Assembly (NCBI GenBank): GCA_016763075.1
Contig: JAESUM010000058.1
Location: 1-40,959 of the forward strand
Direction of reading: 5' to 3'
Origin: Pseudomonadales bacterium
GTDB lineage: Bacteria; Pseudomonadota; Gammaproteobacteria; Pseudomonadales; JAHRWD01
DNA: 40,959 nucleotides
Shown here: in pieces, positions 1 to 6,917 of the stretch
Position numbering within the stretch: position 1 is the stretch's first letter
How the letters are laid out: each line of letters begins with the position of its first letter
Made by a program: the position numbers and the translations under genes
The notes under the pieces: generated by a model
What the model was told of the DNA's origin: nothing
What the model saw: only the letters and a program-made list of their open reading frames with translations
Databases searched by the model: none

Positions 1-621
1 CAGCTCTCGGCGCAATCAGCTACAGAACAACCTGCCACAACCAATGAGTTACCTACATTAGAAATTAGCGCTAACGCCAACCATACGGCTACTGCCATTG
101 GTACGTTGGTGCACCGTACCCTTGCTCAAATTTGCGCCGATGGCATAGAGCATTGGTCCAGCGAGCGAATCGACAAACAAATACCCGTATGGCGTGCTCA
201 ACTGCAGCAACTAAGTGTTTTTGATGATTTAAGTAGTGCGGCAGCAACTATTCAACGTCATGTGAGCCGTTGTTGTGCAGGGAAATACGGGAAGTGGGTT
301 TTAGACAATACGTATCAAGATAGCCAATGTGAATGGCCGTTAACGGTTAAAAGCGCTACTGGCTATAAACAGTACCGAGTAGACCGTACATTCATTGATG
401 AGTACGGCACGCGCTGGGTTGTTGACTACAAGTCATCCCAACCTGCAACACAGGCTGGAACACAATCTAAAGAGGTGCAACTACAGCAGTTTTTGAATGA
501 ACAAAAACTGCAATACCAGAAGCAGATGTTGGCCTATGGTGAGGGCTTTCGTAAATTGGAGAACCGCCCGGTAAAACTAGCGCTGTATTATCCGGCGATT
601 GATTACTTACAGGTGCTTTAA
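1..621 (+). CDS. C-terminal part of RecB/AddA-type helicase-exonuclease (partial)
   Basis: The frame is open from the first base of the window to the TAA at 619-621, so this is the 3' end of a longer gene. The visible 206 residues carry the elements of a RecB-family PD-(D/E)XK nuclease domain: GTLVHR (the GxxxHR-type motif) near residue 34, an acidic VDRTF strand, VVDYKSS (the D-x-K catalytic pair) and a QKQMLAY element matching the QxxxY motif. The end (LALYYPAIDYLQVL) is typical of the last strand of AddA/UvrD-linked nuclease domains. Such proteins are usually about 1,100 residues long with an N-terminal UvrD helicase, and act in double-strand-break processing. Only the nuclease part is visible, so the helicase part is inferred. 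The stop codon overlaps the stop of the convergent ABC permease gene. Confidence 0.8.
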   Translation, partial: QLSAQSATEQPATTNELPTLEISANANHTATAIGTLVHRTLAQICADGIEHWSSERIDKQIPVWRAQLQQLSVFDDLSSAAATIQRHVSRCCAGKYGKWVLDNTYQDSQCEWPLTVKSATGYKQYRVDRTFIDEYGTRWVVDYKSSQPATQAGTQSKEVQLQQFLNEQKLQYQKQMLAYGEGFRKLENRPVKLALYYPAIDYLQVL

Positions 622-1391
622 GAACGTATTCCGCGACCTGAATTTAACAGGTGCAGCGCAAACATAAAGAATCCAACAATAAATACGATGATCGCAATAA
701 ACGCCCAGGTCACGTTAATATCGGACACACCTAATATTCCATACCGGAATGTGTTCACCATATACAAAATTGGATTTGCCATAGAAACCGAACGCCAAAA
801 ATCTGGCAGCATATTGATCGAGTAAAAGACTCCGCCAAGATACGTTAATGGAGTAAGAATGAACGTAGGCACAATCGAAATATCATCAAAACTATTGGCA
901 AACACCGCATTAATAAAACCAAAAATAGAAAACAATATTGCAGTAAGAAAAACCACTGTAATTGTAATGGGTATGTTGTCTACCGATAAATCGGTGAAGA
1001 ACAGTGACATTATGGTCACGATGATTCCGACGATGATGCCACGACTGACCCCACCCAAAATATAACCGACTAAAATAATGTAATTGGGTAGCGGTGACAC
1101 CAACATTTCTTCAATATGACGCTGAAACTTAGTGTTGTAAAAAGAGGCTACAACGTTTGCGTATGAATTGGTGATGACCGCCATCATAATCAGGCCCGGA
1201 ACAATATATTCCATGTAGTCGAACCCGCCCATTTCACCAATACGACTACCAATAAGGTTGCCAAATATCACGAAATAAAGCCCTGTAGTAATTGCAGGGG
1301 GCAGCAATGTTTGCAGCCAAATACGCATATAGCGTCTAATTTCACGACTTAATATTGTGTTAAATGCGATCCACTTTTCACGCCAGCTCAT
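618..1391 (-). CDS. yadH: ABC-2 type transporter permease, YadH-like
   Basis: A 257-residue inner-membrane protein with about six hydrophobic segments. It has the length and layout of E. coli YadH (about 256 residues) and of ABC-2 exporters generally: an amphipathic N-terminus (SWREKWIAFNTILSREIRRYMRI), a first membrane span (LPPAITTGLYFVIFG) and the family segment with FQRHIEEMLVSPLPNY. The start codon overlaps the stop of the upstream ATPase gene by 4 bases (ATGA), so the two are translationally coupled and form one exporter, probably two permease plus two ATPase subunits. The substrate of YadGH-type exporters is not established. The 3' end overlaps the convergent nuclease gene by 4 bases. 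Confidence 0.88.
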   Translation of the reverse strand: MSWREKWIAFNTILSREIRRYMRIWLQTLLPPAITTGLYFVIFGNLIGSRIGEMGGFDYMEYIVPGLIMMAVITNSYANVVASFYNTKFQRHIEEMLVSPLPNYIILVGYILGGVSRGIIVGIIVTIMSLFFTDLSVDNIPITITVVFLTAILFSIFGFINAVFANSFDDISIVPTFILTPLTYLGGVFYSINMLPDFWRSVSMANPILYMVNTFRYGILGVSDINVTWAFIAIIVFIVGFFMFALHLLNSGRGIRS

Positions 1392-2344
1392 ACTGATACT
1401 CCATCTTTTACGTCTTCTTTTTCACTTACCGAGGTATTCTCTACAAGCGAAACGAAGAGTTCTTCTAATCTATTTACCTTGTTACGCATACTGACAATAT
1501 CGATACCTTTTTGATTCAACTGCTCAAAAATATTATTTATATTTTGGTCTTTCTCAACTTCGACTTCAAAGCACTTTGAATCAATCTGTTTAACTGAATA
1601 GTTCTCCAATACAGGTGCTTTTTCCAGTTCATTACGGGTATCCAATATAAATGTTTCAGCAGAAAGCTGAGTTAGCAGGCTGCGCATATCGGTATTTTTA
1701 ACAATTTTACCTTGGTCTATAATCGCAATATTTCGACATAAGCTTTCTGCCTCTTCAAGGTAATGTGTGGTAAGAATAATGGTGGGGCCAGCATCATTGA
1801 TTTCTTGCATGAACTCCCACATGGAACGCCGCAACTCGATATCTACGCCTGCAGTAGGTTCATCCAAAATCAGTAGCCGTGGCTCATGCACTAACGCACG
1901 TACAATCATTAACCGGCGCTTCATACCTCCGGATAAAAACCGTGCTTTCTCGTTGCGTTTATCCCACAAACCTAATTTTTTAAGGTAGTGCTCACTTCGC
2001 TCGAGTGCTTGGCTTCGCGTTAATCCGTAAAAGCCAGCCTGGGTAGCTACAATATCGATGACCTTTTCAAACATACTAAAGTTGAATTCTTGCGGCACGA
2101 CACCAAGATCTTTTTTAGCCAGTGAAAAATTTTTATCGATATCTTGGCCAAATATTTCGACCGTGCCAGAGCTCTTATTCACCAGCGAACAAATGATCCC
2201 AATAGTGGTGGACTTCCCTGCACCGTTAGGCCCGAGCAAGGCAAAGAAATCGCCTTGTTCAACCTCTAAATCAATACCTTTAAGCGCCTGAAAACCGGTA
2301 TCGTAGGTTTTTTCAAGATTCTTGATAGAAAGTGCAATAGCCAT
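1388..2344 (-). CDS. yadG: ABC transporter ATP-binding protein, YadG-like
   Basis: A 318-residue ATPase of the ABC-2 exporter class. Visible motifs are Walker A GPNGAGKST near residues 38-46, a Q-loop (VVPQEFNF), the signature LSGGMKRRL, Walker B LLILDEPTAGVD and the switch histidine in ILTTHYLEEAE. The region after about residue 230 is a variable C-terminal extension common in this family, ending in a charged tail. It pairs with the permease just downstream through a 4-base overlap. The gene starts 41 bases after the thioesterase stop, so co-transcription is plausible. No strong ribosome binding site is seen before the ATG. The pair hydrolyses ATP to export an unknown, probably hydrophobic or envelope-related, substrate. 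Confidence 0.9.
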   Translation of the reverse strand: MAIALSIKNLEKTYDTGFQALKGIDLEVEQGDFFALLGPNGAGKSTTIGIICSLVNKSSGTVEIFGQDIDKNFSLAKKDLGVVPQEFNFSMFEKVIDIVATQAGFYGLTRSQALERSEHYLKKLGLWDKRNEKARFLSGGMKRRLMIVRALVHEPRLLILDEPTAGVDIELRRSMWEFMQEINDAGPTIILTTHYLEEAESLCRNIAIIDQGKIVKNTDMRSLLTQLSAETFILDTRNELEKAPVLENYSVKQIDSKCFEVEVEKDQNINNIFEQLNQKGIDIVSMRNKVNRLEELFVSLVENTSVSEKEDVKDGVSV

Positions 2345-2385
2345 ATTTTTATACAGTGGTTGAATGTGTACGTTAGAAATAGAGC

Positions 2386-3195
2386 CTAAGCTCCTTTATA
2401 TACCGGTGATGCAAGACAAGCTTGATTCACCATACCAATCAGGCCGGATTCATCAAATAATTTGGTTTCGACGATACCCACTCCGGTTGTAGCTACTTTA
2501 GTTTCGGCATCCAAACAAATCCATTCACTTTCAGGCATACGGTACAGGTGCATCGATATATCAGCGTTAATAATACCTGTATCGTCATCAATACGAAGTT
2601 GTGACATACCATTACCAAGGTCTGAGATAGCTGCAACAATCATCAGTGGTGTGTTGTCGACCCCAGCGATAATACGAGTCGGGATTTTGATCCAAACCGT
2701 ACCTTTCCCACCACCAAAAGTATTGGTGGTGGAGCGAATTTCCATCACGTTATGGAAACCCGGTGGCAGTTTCTGTATTTCACCAATCGCTTCAGCGCGA
2801 AACGAATGTAATTTTATACCCGCTGGACCTTCGGGTTTTTCTAGTGAAGGTACCCCGTGGGCCGGCACCTTGATCGGATTTTTGATGAGCAAAACGGCAA
2901 CCGCTCGACAGACTTCAACTTCAGCACATAACAGCGAAACTTCAATCACTTGAATTTTTCGCCCTTGGCGCAAAACCTTGGTGGTGAAATTCAGCCTATC
3001 TCTTGGCACAGGCCGAAACAGATCAATGGTTAAACGCGCTAACTGCATTTTTTCAGTATCTGCTGCCTGCTCTACGGCATACCCAATTAACCCTGCTGTT
3101 GCTGCGCCGTGTAGCAGTGTGGGCCCCCAGGGGCTGCTAGCGTTTACAGAGGGTATGAAATAGTCACCGTCTTGTTCGAAAATTGCGTCGGACAT
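2386..3195 (-). CDS. TesB-like acyl-CoA thioesterase family protein (double hotdog)
   Basis: The 269-residue protein has the pattern of double-hotdog acyl-CoA thioesterases: an N-terminal half with SPWGPTLLHGAATAGLIGYAVEQ and LTIDLFRPVPRD, where the latter matches the 'DllRPvP' strand of the family, and a C-terminal half with a second hotdog (IIAGVDNTPLMIVAAISDLGNGMS, ISMHLYRMPESEWICLDAET). It probably hydrolyses an acyl-CoA; substrate and chain length are not readable. I chose the ATG at 3195 because MSDAIFEQDGDYFIPS fits the family start. An in-frame GTG at 3228 would add 11 hydrophobic residues with no family support. The gene heads a possible operon with the YadGH exporter. Confidence 0.8.
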   Translation of the reverse strand: MSDAIFEQDGDYFIPSVNASSPWGPTLLHGAATAGLIGYAVEQAADTEKMQLARLTIDLFRPVPRDRLNFTTKVLRQGRKIQVIEVSLLCAEVEVCRAVAVLLIKNPIKVPAHGVPSLEKPEGPAGIKLHSFRAEAIGEIQKLPPGFHNVMEIRSTTNTFGGGKGTVWIKIPTRIIAGVDNTPLMIVAAISDLGNGMSQLRIDDDTGIINADISMHLYRMPESEWICLDAETKVATTGVGIVETKLFDESGLIGMVNQACLASPVYKGA

Positions 3196-3483
3196 ATTCA
3201 AAATAGCCAATCCAAATGCGATACACACTACTTAAAGTGCATACTAGAAGAATAAAAGGAACCGGTGATGGTACTACAGATTGCGCTAGGTTTGAGCAAA
3301 ATGTATTGAGAGGAAATTAAAGCGATAAAATCAGAGCGTTTGCCAAATACAAGGTATGTTTGATCACATAAGGTTGATGTAGAACAGGGGGTTGTCAGGC
3401 TGACTGACGGTCCATTTATTCACCACTGTCTGGGTATGGATTTTGGGTCCAGCACCATCAATTACGATGACATCAAACTCAGG

Positions 3484-4791
3484 TTAAAAATAACGTACGA
3501 ATTCGATTCTAAGGAAATCTTCGTCCTGTAAGTACCCTAGCTTGTTCTGTGAATCTGGGCTGCTTAGCTCTGCTAGCACGGAAACCAAATCATGAGGTAG
3601 TGGCTTACCGCCAACAAAGATTCGACTTTCAATGTAAACCTTCCAATATTCGCCAAGCCGCTTACTGGCTTCAAGAAAAAACACCAGCTCGTCACTTTGG
3701 CTATCAACCACTACGCCAAGCAATGCTTCGCTTGCGTCAACATCGTTGAGAGCCCAGCGTGTAGCCACAGTAAGGTCATGCTCGGGTACGCCAACGGGTG
3801 CGCTTTCGTCGCGGCCATCGTAAGAATATTCAACCACCCAACCAAGATCAAGGCGGGTGTCGTAGAGTCCGCTTTGGGTAAACTCAAAGCCAAAAGCAGT
3901 TGCGCTGTATCGTCCTGCATGGCCGTAGTGACTGATCGCCTCTAGTTTAAAAGCCCAACCCTCATACATATACTGCATTTCAATACCGGTTTGATCTACC
4001 ACCGCATACACCGGGGTCACCAATCCGTTAGGGACAAATGTGACGCCAACTACACTGCCGGCCAACTCAAAAGTTGGCGCTCGACCAATACCAGAAAAAT
4101 GTGATAGTGCTATATCGAAGTCACCAAAATATTGGTGCCAACGAACAGCCCCTTCTATTCGGCTACGCTTGTTTGACGACTCAAATTTAGGGTTATCGAC
4201 ATCAACGACCAAGGGGCCTCTTAGGCGGCCATCGGGACCTATAAAGGTTCTGTCCCGAAAAAAGCTCATCAGGTAAAAGTCTAGCGTTCCCCAGCTTTGG
4301 TCTATCGATAAATTAATCATCGGTTGACCTAGTTTATCTTCGCCGTCGAGGTTCATCACTTGATCAGTTTGGTTAATGATATCTACCAAATGACGTGTTT
4401 CCATAACGCCCCAAAATACGGTTCGTATTCCGCCACGCAGCTCCCATCCGTCGTCGACATGAACCCACGAAAACTCACGAATATCAAAATGGCTTCGTTC
4501 ACCATCCTGCACGTCTACAACCAAAATCGGGCTGAATGTGAAGCTCTCAAGGCCGTCTTTCCAGCCTTTGTAATATTCACCTTCAAAGCGTAGAGATGGG
4601 TGTATTTTTGCTTGTCCTTGAGGGCCAGAATGTTGGTAAATACGAGATTCGTAACCAACTTCAGCAGACCATTGTGACCCGTTCACAGCCGATGGCAGCG
4701 AAATAGAAGCGGCTAAAAGCAAGCCAATTTTAAGATAACGATTCAAAACTTTTCTCTTATCCGTACTGTTATTATTATCATGATATTTCAT
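3484..4791 (-). CDS. Predicted outer-membrane beta-barrel protein, partner of LolA-like protein
   Basis: 435 residues. The N-terminus is basic, followed by a hydrophobic stretch (IGLLLAASISLPSAVNG) that looks like a Sec signal peptide with cleavage near residue 38. The mature part is rich in alternating hydrophobic/aromatic strands (for example WELRGGIRTVFWGV, YMYEGWAFKLEAISHYG), and the protein ends in RIEFVRYF; a C-terminal Phe preceded by alternating residues is the BAM recognition signature of outer-membrane barrels. I recognise no named domain. The start ATG lies 9 bases after the TGA of the LolA-like gene, with a GGTGAG element overlapping that stop, so the two are coupled. A TTG directly before the ATG is an alternative start. 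Function unknown; transport or assembly of a lipid or lipoprotein is an inference from the neighbour. Confidence 0.75.
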   Translation of the reverse strand: MKYHDNNNSTDKRKVLNRYLKIGLLLAASISLPSAVNGSQWSAEVGYESRIYQHSGPQGQAKIHPSLRFEGEYYKGWKDGLESFTFSPILVVDVQDGERSHFDIREFSWVHVDDGWELRGGIRTVFWGVMETRHLVDIINQTDQVMNLDGEDKLGQPMINLSIDQSWGTLDFYLMSFFRDRTFIGPDGRLRGPLVVDVDNPKFESSNKRSRIEGAVRWHQYFGDFDIALSHFSGIGRAPTFELAGSVVGVTFVPNGLVTPVYAVVDQTGIEMQYMYEGWAFKLEAISHYGHAGRYSATAFGFEFTQSGLYDTRLDLGWVVEYSYDGRDESAPVGVPEHDLTVATRWALNDVDASEALLGVVVDSQSDELVFFLEASKRLGEYWKVYIESRIFVGGKPLPHDLVSVLAELSSPDSQNKLGYLQDEDFLRIEFVRYF

Positions 4792-4800
4792 CAATCATAC

Positions 4801-5601
4801 TCACCGAGCACGTTTAAGGCGGTTGACACTAAAATCAATCTCCTTCAGCCCCGTTTTAAACTCAAAGTCTGTAAACCTAAGCTCAGTACTCTTTCCTGTT
4901 TGGTGATTGTTCATCAACTGAGTACTCGCTCGCCAAAAAGCCCCTAAATAGAGCTCGTAGTCACTCACTTTAAGTGTTTTCAACAAACTATTTTTGCGAT
5001 CGTAAAAATCGATTTTCCAAATACGGTATTCCGTCTTATCCAGCCAAACATGTTGGCGTCGATACCCTGAATATTTATCAACTGGGTCTCGTTCGACAAC
5101 ATAGCAATCTCGCCCCAAATACTCTTCATCACGTAAGTATTTGTAACCGTATTTTTCAACCTCAGGGAAGTTAAAGTCTTCGTATGCAAATTCGCTTCCA
5201 ACGAATGGCCCTGATTTATTTCTAGACGCAATTCGCTTTACCCGTTTTGCGGCAGGTAAATATATCCATTGATCATCTGGTTTAGTTTTATAGGAATAAG
5301 TTAGAAGAGCTGAGCCTTTTTGATCACGCGGGCTGTCAAAAATCATCAATGACTTGTCGCCATTGGCGCTGCCCTTTAAACCTTCTAAAGTACGAACTCT
5401 CAATAAACGAGTATTGGATTTACCTTTCTTGTTTCTTAGGGTCATCGCTAAATTCGCGCGGTTATCAACAAACCCATCATTGCGCTTATCCGCTTCCGTT
5501 GCTATTTGAAGCCCTCGTTGTTGAGCATCGGCTAGTAGTGGAGCACTACTCATCACGATGTATAACAGTATTAGTGATTGTATCTTTAAAACTATGCGCA
5601 C
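4801..5601 (-). CDS. Outer membrane lipoprotein-sorting protein, LolA-like (PF17131-type)
   Basis: 266 residues starting at GTG with a GAGAG element about 6 bases upstream. A signal peptide covers about the first 26 residues (ILLYIVMSSAPLLADA). The mature protein has the LolA/LolB-like half-barrel pattern of the family often annotated 'outer membrane lipoprotein-sorting protein': SLMIFDSPRDQKGSALLTYSYK, DDQWIYLPAAKRVKRI, YRRQHVWLDKTEYRIWKIDFYD. The fold typically holds a lipid or acyl chain in the periplasm. Homologues usually sit beside an MMPL/RND transporter gene; none is next to this one, only the barrel protein gene 9 bases downstream. Cargo is unknown. It is distinct from the housekeeping lolA gene, whose product lacks these extended strands. 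Confidence 0.82.
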   Translation of the reverse strand: MRIVLKIQSLILLYIVMSSAPLLADAQQRGLQIATEADKRNDGFVDNRANLAMTLRNKKGKSNTRLLRVRTLEGLKGSANGDKSLMIFDSPRDQKGSALLTYSYKTKPDDQWIYLPAAKRVKRIASRNKSGPFVGSEFAYEDFNFPEVEKYGYKYLRDEEYLGRDCYVVERDPVDKYSGYRRQHVWLDKTEYRIWKIDFYDRKNSLLKTLKVSDYELYLGAFWRASTQLMNNHQTGKSTELRFTDFEFKTGLKEIDFSVNRLKRAR

Positions 5602-5923
5602 GTTAACTCTCTATATTCACAACCGGCTTACGGGTATTACACCCCACAGGAAGTATAGAATGAAATGCGCAAACCAACCAGAATCATACGTACATCACAG
5701 AAGTTGCGCTCGAAATAGACTAGGTTTTTCACTGGAGCGAATAGAAACAAGCTTTTGATAGCAGGGAATTCATCTGTAACGCTATTAACGACGACATGCC
5801 GATTAGCGGGTGCTAAAACAGATGAAAAATAACTTTATTTAGGTAAATCAGCCAACTCACGCCGACGTATGTCGCGTTAGAATTAACGCAACGGGTGGAA
5901 CAACTACACTTCAGTGGGTCTTT
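5602..5923. other. Non-coding gap between small gene and LolA-like gene
   Basis: This 322-base stretch holds no convincing gene on either strand. A TATACT-like -10 box on the minus strand (5652-5657 read in reverse) could serve the LolA-like/barrel pair, but its -35 region is poor. At 5874-5889 a 6-base stem (GCGTTA/TAACGC) with a GAAT loop lies about 35 bases after the stop of the small gene on the minus strand. It has no T-run, so it is not a good intrinsic terminator. Confidence 0.5.
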
Positions 5924-6166
5924 CTAGTGGATAACGGCGTTTTTTCCGTCTGCCGACTCGGGGTTTTCCCCTACGATATCACCGATCATTTTAATGCCTT
6001 TCTGCATCATTTCTTTTGCCACTATAGGATACGCACCTTCAAGAACACTCATAAGGGGCTTGGAAAACTGAATTTTTATCACCATTGGATCTCCCCCCTT
6101 ATCAGTCCTCTTAAGAGCGACTTCACCATCCCCAAGTTCTACAATTTCGTAAACGGATGTACTCAT
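5924..6166 (-). CDS. Conserved small protein of unknown function (topA neighbourhood)
   Basis: An 80-residue protein, MSTSVYEIVELGDGEVALKR at the N-terminus, with no membrane segment. I chose the ATG at 6166 because AGGCAGG lies about 9 bases upstream; a longer in-frame start at 6253 would pass through the promoter and palindrome and is unlikely. The first 35 residues look like short beta strands (EIVELGDGEVALKR, PMVIKIQF) followed by a helix (YPIVAKEMMQKGIKMIGDIV). A protein of this kind sits near topA in Pseudomonas genomes, next to a DUF6586-type gene, which matches this arrangement from memory. No function is known. A perfect 16-base palindrome overlaps its translation start region. Confidence 0.7.
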   Translation of the reverse strand: MSTSVYEIVELGDGEVALKRTDKGGDPMVIKIQFSKPLMSVLEGAYPIVAKEMMQKGIKMIGDIVGENPESADGKNAVIH

Positions 6167-6178
6167 CAACTTTACCTG

Positions 6179-6194
6179 CCTCTCGATCGAGAGG
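6179..6194 (-). promoter_or_regulatory. Perfect palindrome at the ribosome binding site of the small gene
   Basis: CCTCTCGATCGAGAGG is a perfect 16-base palindrome. On the minus strand its 3' arm (GAGAGG) runs directly into the CAGG part of the Shine-Dalgarno region 12 bases before the ATG at 6166. It could be an operator on DNA, or a hairpin in the short leader that hides the ribosome binding site. Confidence 0.45.
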
Positions 6195-6220
6195 TCGTCA
6201 ATACTGAAAAACCTCAGCGG

Positions 6221-6249
6221 AGTATACCAAAGCATATATAGACATCCAA
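6221..6249 (-). promoter_or_regulatory. Candidate sigma70 promoter for the small gene
   Basis: On the minus strand a TATACT -10 box (6221-6226) lies 17 bases from TTGGAT (6244-6249). The -10 matches consensus at 5 of 6 positions, the -35 at 3 of 6. Predicted initiation near 6214 gives a leader of about 48 bases that contains the 6179-6194 palindrome. Confidence 0.4.
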
Positions 6250-6367
6250 CCATACTGCAGGTTGGTTATAACCATATTATGAACTACCGATCGGATTTAA
6301 AAATTTTGGTGCGGGTAAATAGAAAAATGAGAAGGAACTTGGCGGGGGTCGGCGGGATAGGAACCCG

Positions 6368-6874
6368 TTACCATTCGACCAAACCGTCGCGGTGCCGGTC
6401 TATCAAGTCTGAAAGCTCAGCCAACCACAGTTTAGAGCTAGTTTTTGGCGGCTTGTTTATCGGTATCGAATCACTGATAAAGCGCAGTGGCGCTGGTTCG
6501 TGAGTAACAATTGAAACACTTTGATGGCCGTTGCAGTTGACTTGATGCTCGGAAAGCAAGGCAGCTATCCACCCGTCGTTGGTTGTTGATAGCAATATCT
6601 CATCGACCTCGGGCGAAATAATACCCTGTTGTTTGAGCGCCGATGAAAGCAGTGACGCTTCGCAATAATTAGGGTCAATGCCGTAGTTATCGGCGATTTC
6701 ACTCAGAAAAGCTCGGAGTGTATTTACCAGCTCAAAAACAATAGCCTCTTGCAGCGCAGCATGTTGTGCAAATCCATCATTAGAATGCGTAGTCTGTGCT
6801 GCTTCATACAGAGACTGAAAAAAACGTGCATGTCCAAGGCGCTGACCAACCAAAGGGTTGTATCGATAGCTCAC
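6368..6874 (-). CDS. DUF6586-like conserved protein downstream of topA
   Basis: 168 residues, GTG start, soluble and largely helical. The N-terminal half (residues 1-75) resembles a helical bundle (RLGHARFFQSLYEAA, ALQEAIVFELVNTLRAFLSEIADNYG). The C-terminal third is low in structure and ends in a short helix with a terminal W. Position and helical pattern match the DUF6586 protein next to topA in Pseudomonas; the family name is from memory. It follows topA by 43 bases on the same strand and is probably co-transcribed. No clear ribosome binding site precedes the GTG, so the start is uncertain. Function unknown. Confidence 0.65.
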   Translation of the reverse strand: MSYRYNPLVGQRLGHARFFQSLYEAAQTTHSNDGFAQHAALQEAIVFELVNTLRAFLSEIADNYGIDPNYCEASLLSSALKQQGIISPEVDEILLSTTNDGWIAALLSEHQVNCNGHQSVSIVTHEPAPLRFISDSIPINKPPKTSSKLWLAELSDLIDRHRDGLVEW

Positions 6875-6917
6875 AGAAAGAAAAACTCAACGCGAGACAG
6901 GAAAGATAATGCTTCTC

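Noticed and set aside
5558-5758. A 66-residue open frame on the plus strand over the start of the LolA-like gene
   Set aside because: It overlaps the real gene in antisense, has no ribosome binding site and no protein-like composition.
6279-6503. A 74-residue plus-strand frame overlapping the DUF6586-like gene
   Set aside because: It is antisense to a conserved gene and its composition is arbitrary.
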